64,000 nucleotides of DNA from Thermomonas sp. XSG (GTDB lineage: Bacteria; Pseudomonadota; Gammaproteobacteria; Xanthomonadales; Xanthomonadaceae): contig NZ_CP061497.1 of NCBI RefSeq assembly GCF_014678725.1, positions 2,983,479 through 3,047,478 on the forward strand. Reading direction: 5' to 3'. The position numbers and the translations under genes were made by a program. The notes beneath the pieces are model-generated. The model ran no database searches and was not told the DNA's origin. It saw only the letters and a list, made by a program, of their open reading frames with translations. Positions 36,360 to 45,585 of this stretch are shown piece after piece. The stretch's first letter is position 1, and each line of letters starts with the position of its first letter.

Positions 36360-37334
36360 TTAGCCCTCCAGTCCGGCCAGCGCACGACGCATGGTAGCGC
36401 CGTCGGCAATCGCCACGATCTTGGCCGCGTAGGCCGGGTCGGTGGCGTAGCCGGCGCGCTGCAGCGCCTTCGCGAAATGATGGACGTCGCCGCCGGTGCC
36501 GCGCGCTTCGCTGTAGCGCTGGTTCTTCAGCAGGCGGGTGTAGTCGGCGAAACTGTCGGCCGGGCTGCCGTAGCTGCGGAAGGCAGCGCGTTCGCTGACC
36601 CGCTGGCCATTGACGTATTCATGGGTGGCGGCATCGACCTTGCCGCCGCGCCAGCTGCCGGTGGCCTTGATGCCGAACAGGTTGTGCGAGGTGACGCCTT
36701 CGCGCCCGGCCAGCCGACGGCCCCAGCCGGTTTCCAGCGCCGCCTGCGCCACCAGCGCCTTGGCTGGCACGCCCAGTTCCGCGGCGGCCTTGCGCGCATG
36801 CGGCCAGACCGAGCGGGCGAAGGCTTCGGGACTGCTGCAGTCCAGCGGCGCGTTCTCATCGCAGGTGTCGACCGCGGTGGCCAGCGGCGGGCGCGGCGGC
36901 ATCGCCATCGCCTGCAGGGAGGTGCCGCTGCTGGCCGGTGCCAGCGTCAACGAACTGCCACGCAGGCCCGCCGGCAAGGGCAGCCCGGAGGGGGTGTCGG
37001 CGGCAGGCAGCGCCAGCGGCGCATTCGGCTGTCGCAGCGGCAGCCCGCCGAGGGGCGACTCCGGTGTGGTGGTGCTGCCGGACAGCTGGCGCGCGATCAT
37101 CGGCTGCAGGCCCAGCCCGCGGCCCTTGGTCAATTCCTTCGCCAGCGCCTGGTCGTACATGTCGCGGTAGCTGTTGTCGCCACCGAACGGATCGCCCGGG
37201 GTCGCGCTGCGCATGCTCTTGATCAGCATCTGCGCGAACTGGCTCTCCAGGCCGCGCGCGGCTTCCTCCACGCGGGCGCGCGGGGTCGCCTCGGGACGTT
37301 GCAGGGGGAAGGCGGTGGCGACGGGCAGGCGCAT
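36360..37334 (-). CDS. flgJ: Rod cap and peptidoglycan hydrolase FlgJ (324 aa)
   Basis: Bifunctional: the N-terminal domain caps the growing rod (ARGLESQFAQMLIKSMRSATPGDPFGGDNSYRDMYDQ), and the C-terminal glucosaminidase domain cuts the wall. The catalytic region has ALVAQAALETGWGRR with the expected glutamate, then SHNLFGIKA and YVNGQRVSERAAFRSYGS. Both domains are complete. Confidence 0.95.
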   Translation of the reverse strand: MRLPVATAFPLQRPEATPRARVEEAARGLESQFAQMLIKSMRSATPGDPFGGDNSYRDMYDQALAKELTKGRGLGLQPMIARQLSGSTTTPESPLGGLPLRQPNAPLALPAADTPSGLPLPAGLRGSSLTLAPASSGTSLQAMAMPPRPPLATAVDTCDENAPLDCSSPEAFARSVWPHARKAAAELGVPAKALVAQAALETGWGRRLAGREGVTSHNLFGIKATGSWRGGKVDAATHEYVNGQRVSERAAFRSYGSPADSFADYTRLLKNQRYSEARGTGGDVHHFAKALQRAGYATDPAYAAKIVAIADGATMRRALAGLEG

Positions 37335-37367
37335 GTCAGGATGGATGCAAAGGGCATGCCATCGGGA

Positions 37368-38468
37368 TCAGATCACTTCCAGCTCGGCACGCAGCGCACC
37401 GGCCTGCTTGAGTGCTTCCAGGATGGCCACGATGTCGCCCGGCGCCGCGCCGACCGCGTTCACCGCGCGCACGATCTCCTCCAGCGAGGTGCCGCCCTTG
37501 AACATCACCATGTGGCTGCCCTGCACGTCGGCACTGACGCTGGACTGCGGCGCCACCACGGTGCTGCCGCGGCCGAACGGCTCCGGCTGGCTGACCTGGG
37601 TGGCTTCGCTGATGGTGACGGTGAGCGAGCCGTGCGCCACCGCGGCCGGCAGCACGCTGACCTGGCCGCCCATCACCACGGTGCCGGAGCGGGCGTTGAC
37701 GATGACCTTGGCGGCGGCGGTGCCGGGATCCACGTCCAGGGATTCCAGTGCGGCTAGGAAGCTGATCCGGTCGCCCGGCGGCGGTGCGATTTCGATGGTG
37801 ACGCCGTCCAGTGCGCGGGCGCTGCCGGCGCCGAAGCTGCGGTTCACCGCCGAGACAATGCGCGAGGCGGTGGTGAAGTCGGCTTCGTGCAGGTTCAGCA
37901 CGACCTTGTCGCTGGCGTTGGAAGACGGCACCGAGCGTTCGACGATGGCGCCGGACGGAATCCGGCCACCGTTGGGGGCGTTGACCGAAATGCGCGAGCC
38001 GTCGCGGCCGGAAGCGCCGAAGCCGCTGACCACCAGGCTGCCCTGGGCAATCGCGTAGACCTCGCCGTCGGCGCCCTTGAGCTGGGTCATCAACAGGCTG
38101 CCGCCGCGCAGCGAACCGGCGTTGCCGATCGAGGATACGGTCACGTCGATCGGCTGGCCCGGCTTGGCGAACGCCGGCAGTTCGGCGTGCACGGCCACCG
38201 CGGCCACGTTCTTGAGCTGCGGATTGACGTTGGGCGGGATCGAAACGCCCAGCTGGTCCAGCATGGTGCGCAGGCTCTGCACGGTGAAGGGGGTCTGGCT
38301 GGTGCGGTCGCCGCTGCCGTCCAGCCCCACCACCAGGCCGTAGCCGATCAAGGGGTTGCCGCGCACGCCGGCCACCTGCGCCAGATCCTTGACGCGCTCG
38401 GCCTGTGCGGGCGGCGCCAGCGCCAGGGTGCACAGCAGGGCGGCCAACGCGGTTGCGATACGTTTCAT
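37368..38468 (-). CDS. flgI: Flagellar P-ring protein FlgI (366 aa)
   Basis: Forms the periplasmic P ring. It has a signal peptide ([23 protein letters not shown]), then the family block [31 protein letters not shown] and a conserved C-terminus ([30 protein letters not shown]). Length is normal. It is 11 bp downstream of flgH. Confidence 0.96.
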   Translation of the reverse strand: MKRIATALAALLCTLALAPPAQAERVKDLAQVAGVRGNPLIGYGLVVGLDGSGDRTSQTPFTVQSLRTMLDQLGVSIPPNVNPQLKNVAAVAVHAELPAFAKPGQPIDVTVSSIGNAGSLRGGSLLMTQLKGADGEVYAIAQGSLVVSGFGASGRDGSRISVNAPNGGRIPSGAIVERSVPSSNASDKVVLNLHEADFTTASRIVSAVNRSFGAGSARALDGVTIEIAPPPGDRISFLAALESLDVDPGTAAAKVIVNARSGTVVMGGQVSVLPAAVAHGSLTVTISEATQVSQPEPFGRGSTVVAPQSSVSADVQGSHMVMFKGGTSLEEIVRAVNAVGAAPGDIVAILEALKQAGALRAELEVI

Positions 38469-38479
38469 CGTCGGCGGCC

Positions 38480-39211
38480 TCAGTACGGGAACAGCGCGGA
38501 GTTGAAGAAGCGGCCCAGCCAGCCAATCGCGTTGGAGCGGGCGAGGGTGCCGCGGCCGCCATAGACGATGCGGGCGTCGGCCACGCGGTCGGAGGTCACG
38601 CGGTTGTCGGAGCCGATGTCGGCGCGGCGGACGATGCCCTGCACCTGCACCAGCTCGTCGCCCTGGTTCAGGCGCAGCTGCTTGTCGCCGCGCACCAGCA
38701 GGTTGCCGTTGCCGAGGTCCTGCACCACTCGCACGGTCAGCTGGCCTTGCAGCTGGTTGCTCTGCGCGCTGTTGCCGTTGCCGGCGAAGTCGCGCCCGCC
38801 TTCCACCGATGCCGACAGCAGGGACTTGCCGTTCAGCGTGACCTGCTGGCCGGCGAGGGTCGGCGCCGCCATGTCGACGCCGGTCTTCTTGGTGATGGCG
38901 GTATTGGCCTTGGTGGTGGCGCTGGTGCTTTCCACCAGCACGATGGTCAGCAGGTCGCCGATGTCGCTGGCCTTGTTGTCCTGGAACAGCCGCATCGGCT
39001 TGCCGCTGCGGCCGGCGTAGATCGAGCCGCCGCCGTCGCCCGGACCGGGCGCGGCGCGCACCGGCTGTGGCGCCGGTTCCGCGTACTGCGCGACCGGGGC
39101 GTCGAACGGACGCACGTCGCCCTGCAACCGGTTGGCCGTGGCGCAGGCCGACAGGCCGGCAACGGCGGCAGCCAGCGTGGCGGTGCGGGCGAGGAGGGCG
39201 GCGCGGCTCAT
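38480..39211 (-). CDS. flgH: Flagellar L-ring lipoprotein FlgH (243 aa)
   Basis: Outer-membrane L-ring subunit. It has a lipoprotein signal with lipobox LSAC near residue 20-23. Family motifs [32 protein letters not shown] and [25 protein letters not shown] follow, with the end at FFNSALFPY. An alternative GTG at 39223 overlaps the flgG stop (GTGA) and would add four residues. Confidence 0.95.
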   Translation of the reverse strand: MSRAALLARTATLAAAVAGLSACATANRLQGDVRPFDAPVAQYAEPAPQPVRAAPGPGDGGGSIYAGRSGKPMRLFQDNKASDIGDLLTIVLVESTSATTKANTAITKKTGVDMAAPTLAGQQVTLNGKSLLSASVEGGRDFAGNGNSAQSNQLQGQLTVRVVQDLGNGNLLVRGDKQLRLNQGDELVQVQGIVRRADIGSDNRVTSDRVADARIVYGGRGTLARSNAIGWLGRFFNSALFPY

Positions 39212-39219
39212 GGCGGTAC

Positions 39220-40005
39220 TCACACGTTGTTGTTCAGGAACGCCAGCATCTGGTCGGTGGTGGAGATCGCCTTGGCGTTGGTTTCGTAGGCGCGCTGGGT
39301 CTCGATCATCGACACCAGCTCTTCCACCACGTTGACGTTGGACGCTTCCAGCGCGCCCTGGATCAGCCGGCCAAGGCCGCCGGTGCCGGGGCCGCCGGTC
39401 TGCGCCGGGCCGCTGGCGCCGGTTTCGGCGAACAGGTTCTCGCCCAGCGCCTGCAGGCCGGCCGGGTTGACGAAATCGGCCAGGGTCAGCGCGCCGATCT
39501 GCACCGGCTGCGCCTGACCGGCCAGTTGCACGCTGACCGTGCCGTCGGCGCCGATGGTCACGCTCTGCGCGCCCTCCGGCAGCTGCAGGCCGGGCTGCAC
39601 CGGGTAGCCTTCGTTGGTCACCACTTCGCCCTGCGCATTGATCTGGAAGCTGCCGTCGCGGGTGTAGGCGGAGCTGCCGTCGGGCATCAGCACTTCGAAG
39701 AAGCCGCGGCCGTTGATGGCGGTGTCCAGCGCGTTGCCGGTCTGGTTCAGGCTGCCCTGCACGAACTGCTTGGCGGTGGCCGCCACCCGCACGCCGGTGC
39801 CGATCTGCAGGCCGGTGGGCAGCTGGGTCTGTTCCGACGTGGCGCCGCCGGGCTGGCGGATGGTCTGGTACAGCAGGTCTTCGAAGCTGGCGCGGTCGCG
39901 CTTGAAGCCGGTGGTGTTGGTATTGGCGAGATTGTTGGAGATCACCGCCATCTTGGTCTGCTGGGCATCGAGGCCGGTCTTGGCGATCCACAGGGACTGG
40001 GTCAT
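39220..40005 (-). CDS. flgG: Distal rod protein FlgG (261 aa)
   Basis: Main distal rod subunit. N-terminal block [44 protein letters not shown] and C-terminal block [36 protein letters not shown] are near-textbook. The length equals the E. coli protein (260 aa). Confidence 0.96.
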   Translation of the reverse strand: MTQSLWIAKTGLDAQQTKMAVISNNLANTNTTGFKRDRASFEDLLYQTIRQPGGATSEQTQLPTGLQIGTGVRVAATAKQFVQGSLNQTGNALDTAINGRGFFEVLMPDGSSAYTRDGSFQINAQGEVVTNEGYPVQPGLQLPEGAQSVTIGADGTVSVQLAGQAQPVQIGALTLADFVNPAGLQALGENLFAETGASGPAQTGGPGTGGLGRLIQGALEASNVNVVEELVSMIETQRAYETNAKAISTTDQMLAFLNNNV

Positions 40006-40050
40006 GGCGTTGGTCCTTTCAGTTCAATTCGGGGTTGCAAGGCGTCGGCG

Positions 40051-40797
40051 TCAGCGCATCGATACCAGCGAAGCGCTGGCGCGCGCGTTCTCGTCTGCAC
40101 GTTGCAAGAGCTGTACCTGCATTTCGAACTTGCGTGCCAGTTCGATCATCGACACCAGCGCGTCGGCGGGACGGACGTTGCTGTCCTCCAGCGTGCCGGA
40201 GGTCAGCGAGGCGCCCGTGGCGGGCTGCGCGGTGACGCCGGCGCGCGGACGCATCAGGCCGTCGTCGCCGCGCTCGAGGTCGGTGGTCTTGGCGGAAACG
40301 AGCTGCAGCCGGCCGGCCTCGGCGATGGTCGAGGGCGGCTGGCCCAGCGGGACGGTCGAGATGGTGCCGTCGGCGGCGATCTCCAGGCTCTGGCTGGGCG
40401 GGATCGCCAGCGGCGCCCCGTCGGCGCCCAGTACCAGCTGGCCGTTGGCGGTGGACAGCAGGCCATTGGCATTGATGGTCAGGTCGCCGGCGCGGGTGTA
40501 GGCAGTGGCGCCGTTACCGTCCTGCACCGCCAGCCAGCGCTCCTGGTGCAGGGCGATGTCGAGCGGGTTGCCGGTCTGCCGGATCGCGCCCATGCGCGCG
40601 TCGATGCCCAGCGTGCGCGCCTCCGTGGCCACCCGCGAGGGATAGCCCGGCCCTTCGATGGGCTTGGCCGAGGTGGCTTCCAGCGTGGCCTGGAAACCCA
40701 CCCGGTCTGCATTGGCGAGGTTGTTGGCCACGGTGGCCTGGCCGCGCAGCATTGCGCTGGCGCCGGTCATCGCAACGTAGAGGGCTCGGTCGGTCAT
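40051..40797 (-). CDS. flgF: Proximal rod protein FlgF (248 aa)
   Basis: Rod subunit. N-terminal MTDRALYVAMTGASAMLRGQATVANNLANADRVGFQATLE and C-terminal SGTLEDSNVRPADALVSMIELARKFEMQVQLLQRADE match the family. Position between flgE and flgG is canonical, with 45-bp gaps on both sides. Confidence 0.94.
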   Translation of the reverse strand: MTDRALYVAMTGASAMLRGQATVANNLANADRVGFQATLEATSAKPIEGPGYPSRVATEARTLGIDARMGAIRQTGNPLDIALHQERWLAVQDGNGATAYTRAGDLTINANGLLSTANGQLVLGADGAPLAIPPSQSLEIAADGTISTVPLGQPPSTIAEAGRLQLVSAKTTDLERGDDGLMRPRAGVTAQPATGASLTSGTLEDSNVRPADALVSMIELARKFEMQVQLLQRADENARASASLVSMR

Positions 40798-40842
40798 GGC
40801 AGCCTCCGGTCGCCCCCGCGCTGGCGGGGGCGGGGCGGTTCA

Positions 40843-42060
40843 TCAGCGGATGTTGATCACCGTCTGGGTGATCTGGTCCTGGGTCTGGATCATCTGCGCG
40901 TTGGCCTGGAAGTTGCGCTGCGAGGTGATCATGTTCACCAGTTGCTCGGTCAGGTCCACGTTGGAGGCTTCGAGGCCACCGCCCTGGATCATGCCGAAGT
41001 CGGCGGTGCTGGCCTGGCCGCGGCGCGGCTCGCCGGAGTTGTAGGTCTCGGCCCACACGTTGTCGCCCAGCGACTGCAGCCCCTGCGGGTTGACGAAGTT
41101 GGTCATCGCCACCTGGCCCAGCGGCTGTACCACGCCGTTGGTGTAGCGTGCCGACACCACGCCTTCCGGAGACGTCTCCACGCCGGTCAGGCGGCCGGTG
41201 GTATGGCCGTCCTGGGTCAGTCCCAGCACGCTGAACTTGTCGCCGTACTGGGTGGAGCGGCCCAGGTCCAGCACCATGTTGAGCGCCGCCGAACCATTGG
41301 TGGTGGCATAGGCGGGCAGGGCGATCTGGCCCGGCGACGGCGAAGTCAGCGCACCGGTATCCGAATATTGCAGGGTCTGCGGGCCGCCGACCGCGTTGCC
41401 GTCGACAAGGGTATGCACCTGCCACTCGTTCGGGTTGGCGGTCTTGACGAAATACAGCGACTGGCTGTGCGCGGCGCCCAGCGAGTCGTACACCGTCACC
41501 GCGGTGGTGTGGTTGTAGCTGAGCGGGTCCAGCGGGTCGAACGGGGCGACCGTAGGGGCGGTGGCGGCGGCCGGCAGGTTGGTTTCCACGGTGACGTTGC
41601 CGGTGGCGGCCGGCGGGGCATCGCCGGTGGGCAGCTGCAGGTCGCCCATGCGGCCGGTGTCGAAACCGCCGGCGGCATTGGGCTGGAACACCTGCAGGCG
41701 ATGCCCGGACGGATTCACCACGAAGCCCTCGCGGTCGGCGCCGAAGTTGCCGGCGCGGGAATAGACCGTGGCGCCGTTGCTGGAGAGGGTGAAGAAGCCC
41801 TGGCCGGAGATCGCCATGTCCAGCGCACGGCCGGTGAAGTCGATGTTGCCCTGGCTGAACTGCTGCGCCACCGTCTGCAATCGCGAGCCCGCACCCGTGG
41901 CCACGTTGGACAGGCCGTAGGCGGAGACTGCGAACAGATCACCGAACTCCGCGCGGGACTGCTTGAAGCCCGTGGTGTTGACGTTGGCGATGTTGTTCGA
42001 GGTGATGTTCAGGTCCTGGCTGGCGGCGTTCATGCCGCTGACGGAGATGCGAAAGCTCAT
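40843..42060 (-). CDS. flgE: Flagellar hook protein FlgE (405 aa)
   Basis: Hook subunit. The N-terminal block is FRISVSGMNAASQDLNITSNNIANVNTTGFKQSRAEFGD, and the C-terminal block is GGLEASNVDLTEQLVNMITSQRNFQANAQMIQTQDQITQTVINIR. The ATG at 42060 is preferred because the 27 upstream codons are not family-like. Confidence 0.95.
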   Translation of the reverse strand: MSFRISVSGMNAASQDLNITSNNIANVNTTGFKQSRAEFGDLFAVSAYGLSNVATGAGSRLQTVAQQFSQGNIDFTGRALDMAISGQGFFTLSSNGATVYSRAGNFGADREGFVVNPSGHRLQVFQPNAAGGFDTGRMGDLQLPTGDAPPAATGNVTVETNLPAAATAPTVAPFDPLDPLSYNHTTAVTVYDSLGAAHSQSLYFVKTANPNEWQVHTLVDGNAVGGPQTLQYSDTGALTSPSPGQIALPAYATTNGSAALNMVLDLGRSTQYGDKFSVLGLTQDGHTTGRLTGVETSPEGVVSARYTNGVVQPLGQVAMTNFVNPQGLQSLGDNVWAETYNSGEPRRGQASTADFGMIQGGGLEASNVDLTEQLVNMITSQRNFQANAQMIQTQDQITQTVINIR

Positions 42061-42091
42061 GGTGCGCTCCTTGGGAAGGGTTGGACGGTGG

Positions 42092-42763
42092 TCAGCCGAT
42101 GCGACGGACGGAGGACAGCGGCATGCTGCCGAGGCCCGCAAGGTTCAGGACCAGCCCGGTCGGCTCGATCGAGACGCTGTCGATGCGCGCGGCCATCCGC
42201 ACGCCCAACGCTTCGCTCGAGTCGCCGCTGCCGCTGCTGGCGCGGAAGGTGTAGGTGCCGGCGGGCAGCGCGTTGCCATCGCCGTCCTTGCCGTCCCAGG
42301 CGAACTGCACGGGTCCGGCACCGGCGGCTTCGACGCTGATCCGGCGCACGACCTGACCGCCGGCCCCGACCACCTCCAGCTGGACTGGGCCGGAATGGGT
42401 AGCGACGATCTCGCCGTTGGCGCCTGCGCCTTCGGCCAGCTTCACCTTGTCCACTTCCACCAGCGCGTCGCGGCCGACCAGGCTGGCGGCGCGCAGCGAC
42501 TGGTCGTTCTCCATCACGCTGGCCATGGCGGACATCGCCTGCTGCATGTTCTCGATGCCCTGCACCGTTGAGAACTGCGCCAGCTGGCCGAGGAACTCGT
42601 TGCCCTTGAGCGGGTTCAACGGGTCCTGGTTCTTCATCTGCTCGGTCATGAGGCGCAGGAAATCGGCCTGGCCCATGCCGTCGGTCTTGCTCTTGCTGGC
42701 AGTCGGGAAGGCGTACTGCGCATAGGCGCTGTCGCTGCCCGCTGAGGGATTCACGGTGCTCAT
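42092..42763 (-). CDS. flgD: Hook assembly scaffold FlgD (223 aa)
   Basis: Hook cap. The conserved N-terminal motif is MGQADFLRLMTEQMKNQDPLNPLKGNEFLGQLAQFSTVQGIENM. A beta-rich C-terminal domain (FAWDGKDGDGNALPAGTYTFRA) is the FlgD Ig/Tudor-like fold. It starts 2 bp after flgC. Confidence 0.95.
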   Translation of the reverse strand: MSTVNPSAGSDSAYAQYAFPTASKSKTDGMGQADFLRLMTEQMKNQDPLNPLKGNEFLGQLAQFSTVQGIENMQQAMSAMASVMENDQSLRAASLVGRDALVEVDKVKLAEGAGANGEIVATHSGPVQLEVVGAGGQVVRRISVEAAGAGPVQFAWDGKDGDGNALPAGTYTFRASSGSGDSSEALGVRMAARIDSVSIEPTGLVLNLAGLGSMPLSSVRRIG

Positions 42764-42765
42764 GT

Positions 42766-43173
42766 TCAGCGGCCCATGTTGAGGGTGGCGACGGCCAATT
42801 CCTTGGCGCTGTTGAAGACCTCCACGTTGGCCTGGTAGCTGCGCGAGGCGGAGATCATGTCCACCATCTGCGCCACCGGATCCACGTCGGGGGCATAGAC
42901 ATAGCCCTGCGGGTCGGCCAGCGGGTTGCCCGGGTCGTAGCGGCGAATCGGCGCGGCGTCGCTTTCGCGCACCTCCAGCACCTGCACCCCGGCCAGCGCC
43001 GGGTCCGCAGCTACCGGTTCGGCGGAAAACACCGGCTGCTTGGCGCGGTAGGCGCCCTCGGCGGTGCCTGCCACCGTATTGGCGTTGGCCAGGTTGCTGG
43101 CTACGGTGCTCAGGCGCACTGACTGCGCCTGCATGGCGGAGCCGGCGACGTCGAAGATCGGCAGATTGCTCAT
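42766..43173 (-). CDS. flgC: Proximal rod protein FlgC (135 aa)
   Basis: Rod subunit. N-terminal IFDVAGSAMQAQSVRLSTVASNLANANT and C-terminal PDVDPVAQMVDMISASRSYQANVEVFNSAKELAVATLNMGR are typical. The start at 43173 is 11 bp after flgB; longer upstream frames lie within flgB. Confidence 0.95.
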   Translation of the reverse strand: MSNLPIFDVAGSAMQAQSVRLSTVASNLANANTVAGTAEGAYRAKQPVFSAEPVAADPALAGVQVLEVRESDAAPIRRYDPGNPLADPQGYVYAPDVDPVAQMVDMISASRSYQANVEVFNSAKELAVATLNMGR

Positions 43174-43184
43174 GGCGCGTCCCC

Positions 43185-43547
43185 TTACTGGCCGGTGATG
43201 GCGGTGAGCATGGTTCTCACCTTGGATTCGACGAAGGCCATGGAGGCGCGGTATTCCAGCGCGGCCTGCGCGTAGGTGGCCTGCTCGCGCTGGGTGTCCA
43301 CGGTATTGCCGTCCATGCTGGGCTGGACGCCGGGGCGTGCGTAGGTGGCCCCGCTGGCGGCAGCCTGCAGCGCATCGACGTTCTCGCGGGAAGCTGGCAA
43401 CAACGCAGCCTGCAGGGCGGTATTGAAGTCGAGGTCTCGCGCCTGGAAGCCGGGGGTATCGGCATTGGCCAGGTTGGAGGCGAGCACCTGCAATCGCTGC
43501 TCGCGCAGCGCCAGTGCAGTGCCGTGGATGCCAAGGAAATCGCTCAT
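43185..43547 (-). CDS. flgB: Proximal rod protein FlgB (120 aa)
   Basis: First rod subunit. It shows LALREQRLQVLASNLANADTPGFQARDLDFNTAL and a C-terminal YAQAALEYRASMAFVESKVRTMLTAITGQ. A clear ribosome site (GGAGG) and an excellent sigma-54 promoter precede it. First gene of flgBCDEFGHIJKL. Confidence 0.95.
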   Translation of the reverse strand: MSDFLGIHGTALALREQRLQVLASNLANADTPGFQARDLDFNTALQAALLPASRENVDALQAAASGATYARPGVQPSMDGNTVDTQREQATYAQAALEYRASMAFVESKVRTMLTAITGQ

Positions 43548-43582
43548 GCGCCCCTCCGAAGGGGTTTGTCCGCATGAGTCAA

Positions 43583-43598
43583 TGCAACGCGTGTGCCA
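43583..43598 (-). promoter_or_regulatory. Sigma-54 promoter of the flgB operon
   Basis: The minus strand reads TGGCACACGCGTTGCA, differing from TGGCACGNNNNTTGCW at one position, with perfect -24 and -12 cores. Predicted start is near 43572, about 25 nt before the flgB ATG. Confidence 0.82.
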
Positions 43599-43676
43599 TC
43601 GCCGTAATCGGGGCGATGGCAGGCGTCAGTCCGTCAGAAGTTAATCATTCAAATACAATTACTTGAGAGACATTCA

Positions 43677-44591
43677 TCAGGAAACAGCGGAAAGCCTGCT
43701 CGCGATCCGGTCTGCCAATTCCTGCTGCGAGTACTTGGGCACGAAGTCGTCTGCGCCCACCCGCTCGACCATTGCATGGTTGAACACGCCGGACAGCGAG
43801 GTGTGCAGGAGCACGTACAGGCCGCTCAAGGCGGGGTCGCGACGGATTTCCGACGTCAGCGTGTAGCCGTCCATCGCCGGCATCTCGATATCGGAGATCA
43901 CCATGCCGTAGCGCTGCACCGGGTCCTGCCCGGAGGCGACCAGCTGCTTGAGGTGGTCCAGCGCCTGGCGGCCATCGGACAGCTGGGTGCAGCCCACCCC
44001 GAGCTGGTCGAGCACGTGGCGGATCTGGTTGCGCGCCACCCGGGAGTCGTCCACCACCAACACCTCGCGGCTGCCGGCGTGGGCGATCGGGGCGATCTCG
44101 ATCTTGCCGGCCGGTGGCGGCAGGGCTTCGGCCAGCACGCTTTCCACGTCCACCAGCTGGATCAGTTCGTCGTGGTAGCGGGTCACGCCGGTCAGGTAGT
44201 GCGGGTCGTTGCCCAGCTCCGGCGGCGGCTGCACATCCTCCACCGCGATGTTGACGATCCGGTCCACCGCCGACACCAGGAAGCCCTGCACGGTGCGGTT
44301 GAACTCGGTGACCACCAGATAATTGGCCGGCCCCTCGGCAGGCTGGCCGATGGCACTGGCCAGATCCAGCACCGGCACGCTGCGGCCACGGATGTCGGCG
44401 GCGCCGAGGAAGCCGGCCGGCAGCTGCGGCATGGTGAACAGCGCCGGGCGCGGCAGCACTTCCTGCACCTTGAATACGTTCACGCCAAAAAGCTGACGCC
44501 CTCCCAGCCTGAACAGCAGCAGGGCAAGGCGGTTGTGGCCGGCCAGGCGGATGCGTTGGTCGATGCGGTCGAGCAGTTGATTGCGTTGCAT
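43677..44591 (-). CDS. cheV: Chemotaxis coupling protein CheV (304 aa)
   Basis: CheW-like adaptor fused to a receiver domain. The CheW part spans about 1-155 (LALLLFRLGGRQLFGVNVFKVQEVL) and the receiver about 170-300, with phospho-acceptor Asp in YGMVISDIEMPAMDG. It is upstream of flgB on the same strand and divergent from flgA. A sigma-28-like box sits almost at the start codon (see 44599-44625). Confidence 0.94.
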   Translation of the reverse strand: MQRNQLLDRIDQRIRLAGHNRLALLLFRLGGRQLFGVNVFKVQEVLPRPALFTMPQLPAGFLGAADIRGRSVPVLDLASAIGQPAEGPANYLVVTEFNRTVQGFLVSAVDRIVNIAVEDVQPPPELGNDPHYLTGVTRYHDELIQLVDVESVLAEALPPPAGKIEIAPIAHAGSREVLVVDDSRVARNQIRHVLDQLGVGCTQLSDGRQALDHLKQLVASGQDPVQRYGMVISDIEMPAMDGYTLTSEIRRDPALSGLYVLLHTSLSGVFNHAMVERVGADDFVPKYSQQELADRIASRLSAVS

Positions 44592-44598
44592 GACGCCG

Positions 44599-44625
44599 TT
44601 GTCGGCCCGGATCGTCCGGGCTTGA
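44599..44625 (-). promoter_or_regulatory. Possible sigma-28 promoter of cheV
   Basis: On the minus strand TCAAGCCC, 11 bases, GCCGACAA. The -10 differs from GCCGATAA at one base, and the TCAAG -35 resembles FliA promoters of Pseudomonas. The predicted start falls at or next to the cheV ATG, so the message would be nearly leaderless, which lowers confidence. Confidence 0.35.
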
Positions 44626-44628
44626 GTC

Positions 44629-44644
44629 CGGCACGCTTCTTGCG
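44629..44644 (+). promoter_or_regulatory. Sigma-54 promoter of flgA
   Basis: CGGCACGCTTCTTGCG matches the -24/-12 consensus at all core bases, with correct spacing. The start would be near 44655, about 27 nt before the flgA ATG. It lies back to back with the possible cheV promoter. Confidence 0.75.
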
Positions 44645-44681
44645 TCCACTCCGGCGAATGCCGTGCTCACGAGAAACCCCG

Positions 44682-45194
44682 ATGGATCGTCCCCGCAAGT
44701 TCCTGGCTTGCCTGCTGCTGGCGACCGCCCTGCCCGCAGCAACCGCCGCGGCGCAGGAGGCGCAGCCGCTGCAGCCCATCCGCGACGCCGCGCTGGCGGC
44801 GCTGCAGGCGGATGCGACCACGCAGGCGATGGTCGCCCCGGGCCTGCGTCTGCCAGCCTGCCGGCAGCCACTGGCGGCCACCGCCAGCAGCCCCACCGTG
44901 GCAGACGTGCGCTGCCCGGACAGCCCCGGTTGGCGGCTGTTCGTGCCGTTGCGCCAGGGCGCGCAGGCGCGCACGGCGCGGGGGACTGAAGAAATCGCGG
45001 AATCGGCCGTCATGGTCAAGCGTGGTGACCCGGTCGTGCTGCGTGCCAGTTTCGGCGGGACCGAGGTCCGGATGGGCGGCCGGGCGCTGGGGCAGGCCCG
45101 TGCGGGAGGCATCCTGAACGTCGAGAATGACAGCTCGCACCGGATCATCCGCGGCCGTCTGGCAGCTGACGGGTCGGTGGAGGTGGTCAATTGA
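44682..45194 (+). CDS. flgA: P-ring assembly chaperone FlgA (170 aa)
   Basis: Periplasmic chaperone for FlgI. It has a signal peptide (FLACLLLATALPAATAAA), a central cysteine-pair region (LPACRQPL...DVRCPDSPGW) and a C-terminal SAF-type half (VMVKRGDPVVLRASFGGTEVRMGGRALGQARAGG). It is shorter than E. coli FlgA (219 aa) because the first domain is compact. Confidence 0.9.
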   Translation: MDRPRKFLACLLLATALPAATAAAQEAQPLQPIRDAALAALQADATTQAMVAPGLRLPACRQPLAATASSPTVADVRCPDSPGWRLFVPLRQGAQARTARGTEEIAESAVMVKRGDPVVLRASFGGTEVRMGGRALGQARAGGILNVENDSSHRIIRGRLAADGSVEVVN

Positions 45195-45214
45195 TGTTTT
45201 TTGCGATATTCCCC

Positions 45215-45241
45215 TAAAGTCGCACGTTGGCCTGCCGATAC
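45215..45241 (+). promoter_or_regulatory. Sigma-28 (FliA) promoter of flgM
   Basis: TAAAGTCG, exactly 11 bases, then GCCGATAC. This is close to the full consensus TAAAGTTT-N11-GCCGATAA. Predicted start is near 45248, 26 nt before flgM. It would let FliA activity feed back on its own anti-sigma factor. Confidence 0.85.
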
Positions 45242-45273
45242 AGATTGCGAACCCTGACCGGAGTCACATTCCC

Positions 45274-45585
45274 ATGACCACGAAAATCGAAGGCGGCCTG
45301 CCGGCGAAGCCCGTGGAGGCTTCGGTTGTCAGTGATTCCGGCCCGGTTCGCGCCGGCGGCGCGCGAGACGCGGCGGTCGTCGCGGCGCCGCCCGCGGACA
45401 GCCTGCGCCTGACCGGGGAAGCGGTGGGCCTGAAGGCGATGGCACGCGACCTTGCCACCCCCGCCAAGCTGGACATGGCGCGGATCAAGGAAATCCGCAG
45501 CGCCATCGACTCCGGCACCTACGAGATCCATCCGCAGGAAATCGCCACCCGGTTGCTGGCGCTGGAACGCGAGCTGCTGGGGTGA
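45274..45585 (+). CDS. flgM: Anti-sigma-28 factor FlgM (103 aa)
   Basis: Binds FliA until the hook is complete and is then exported. The C-terminal sigma-binding region is visible (LDMARIKEIRSAIDSGTYEIHPQEIATRLLALERELLG), with the typical VxxIRxxIxxGxYxI pattern. The N-terminal half is disordered Ala/Val/Pro-rich sequence. The ATG at 45274 was chosen because it follows the sigma-28 promoter; earlier in-frame codons lie in flgA. Confidence 0.93.
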   Translation: MTTKIEGGLPAKPVEASVVSDSGPVRAGGARDAAVVAAPPADSLRLTGEAVGLKAMARDLATPAKLDMARIKEIRSAIDSGTYEIHPQEIATRLLALERELLG

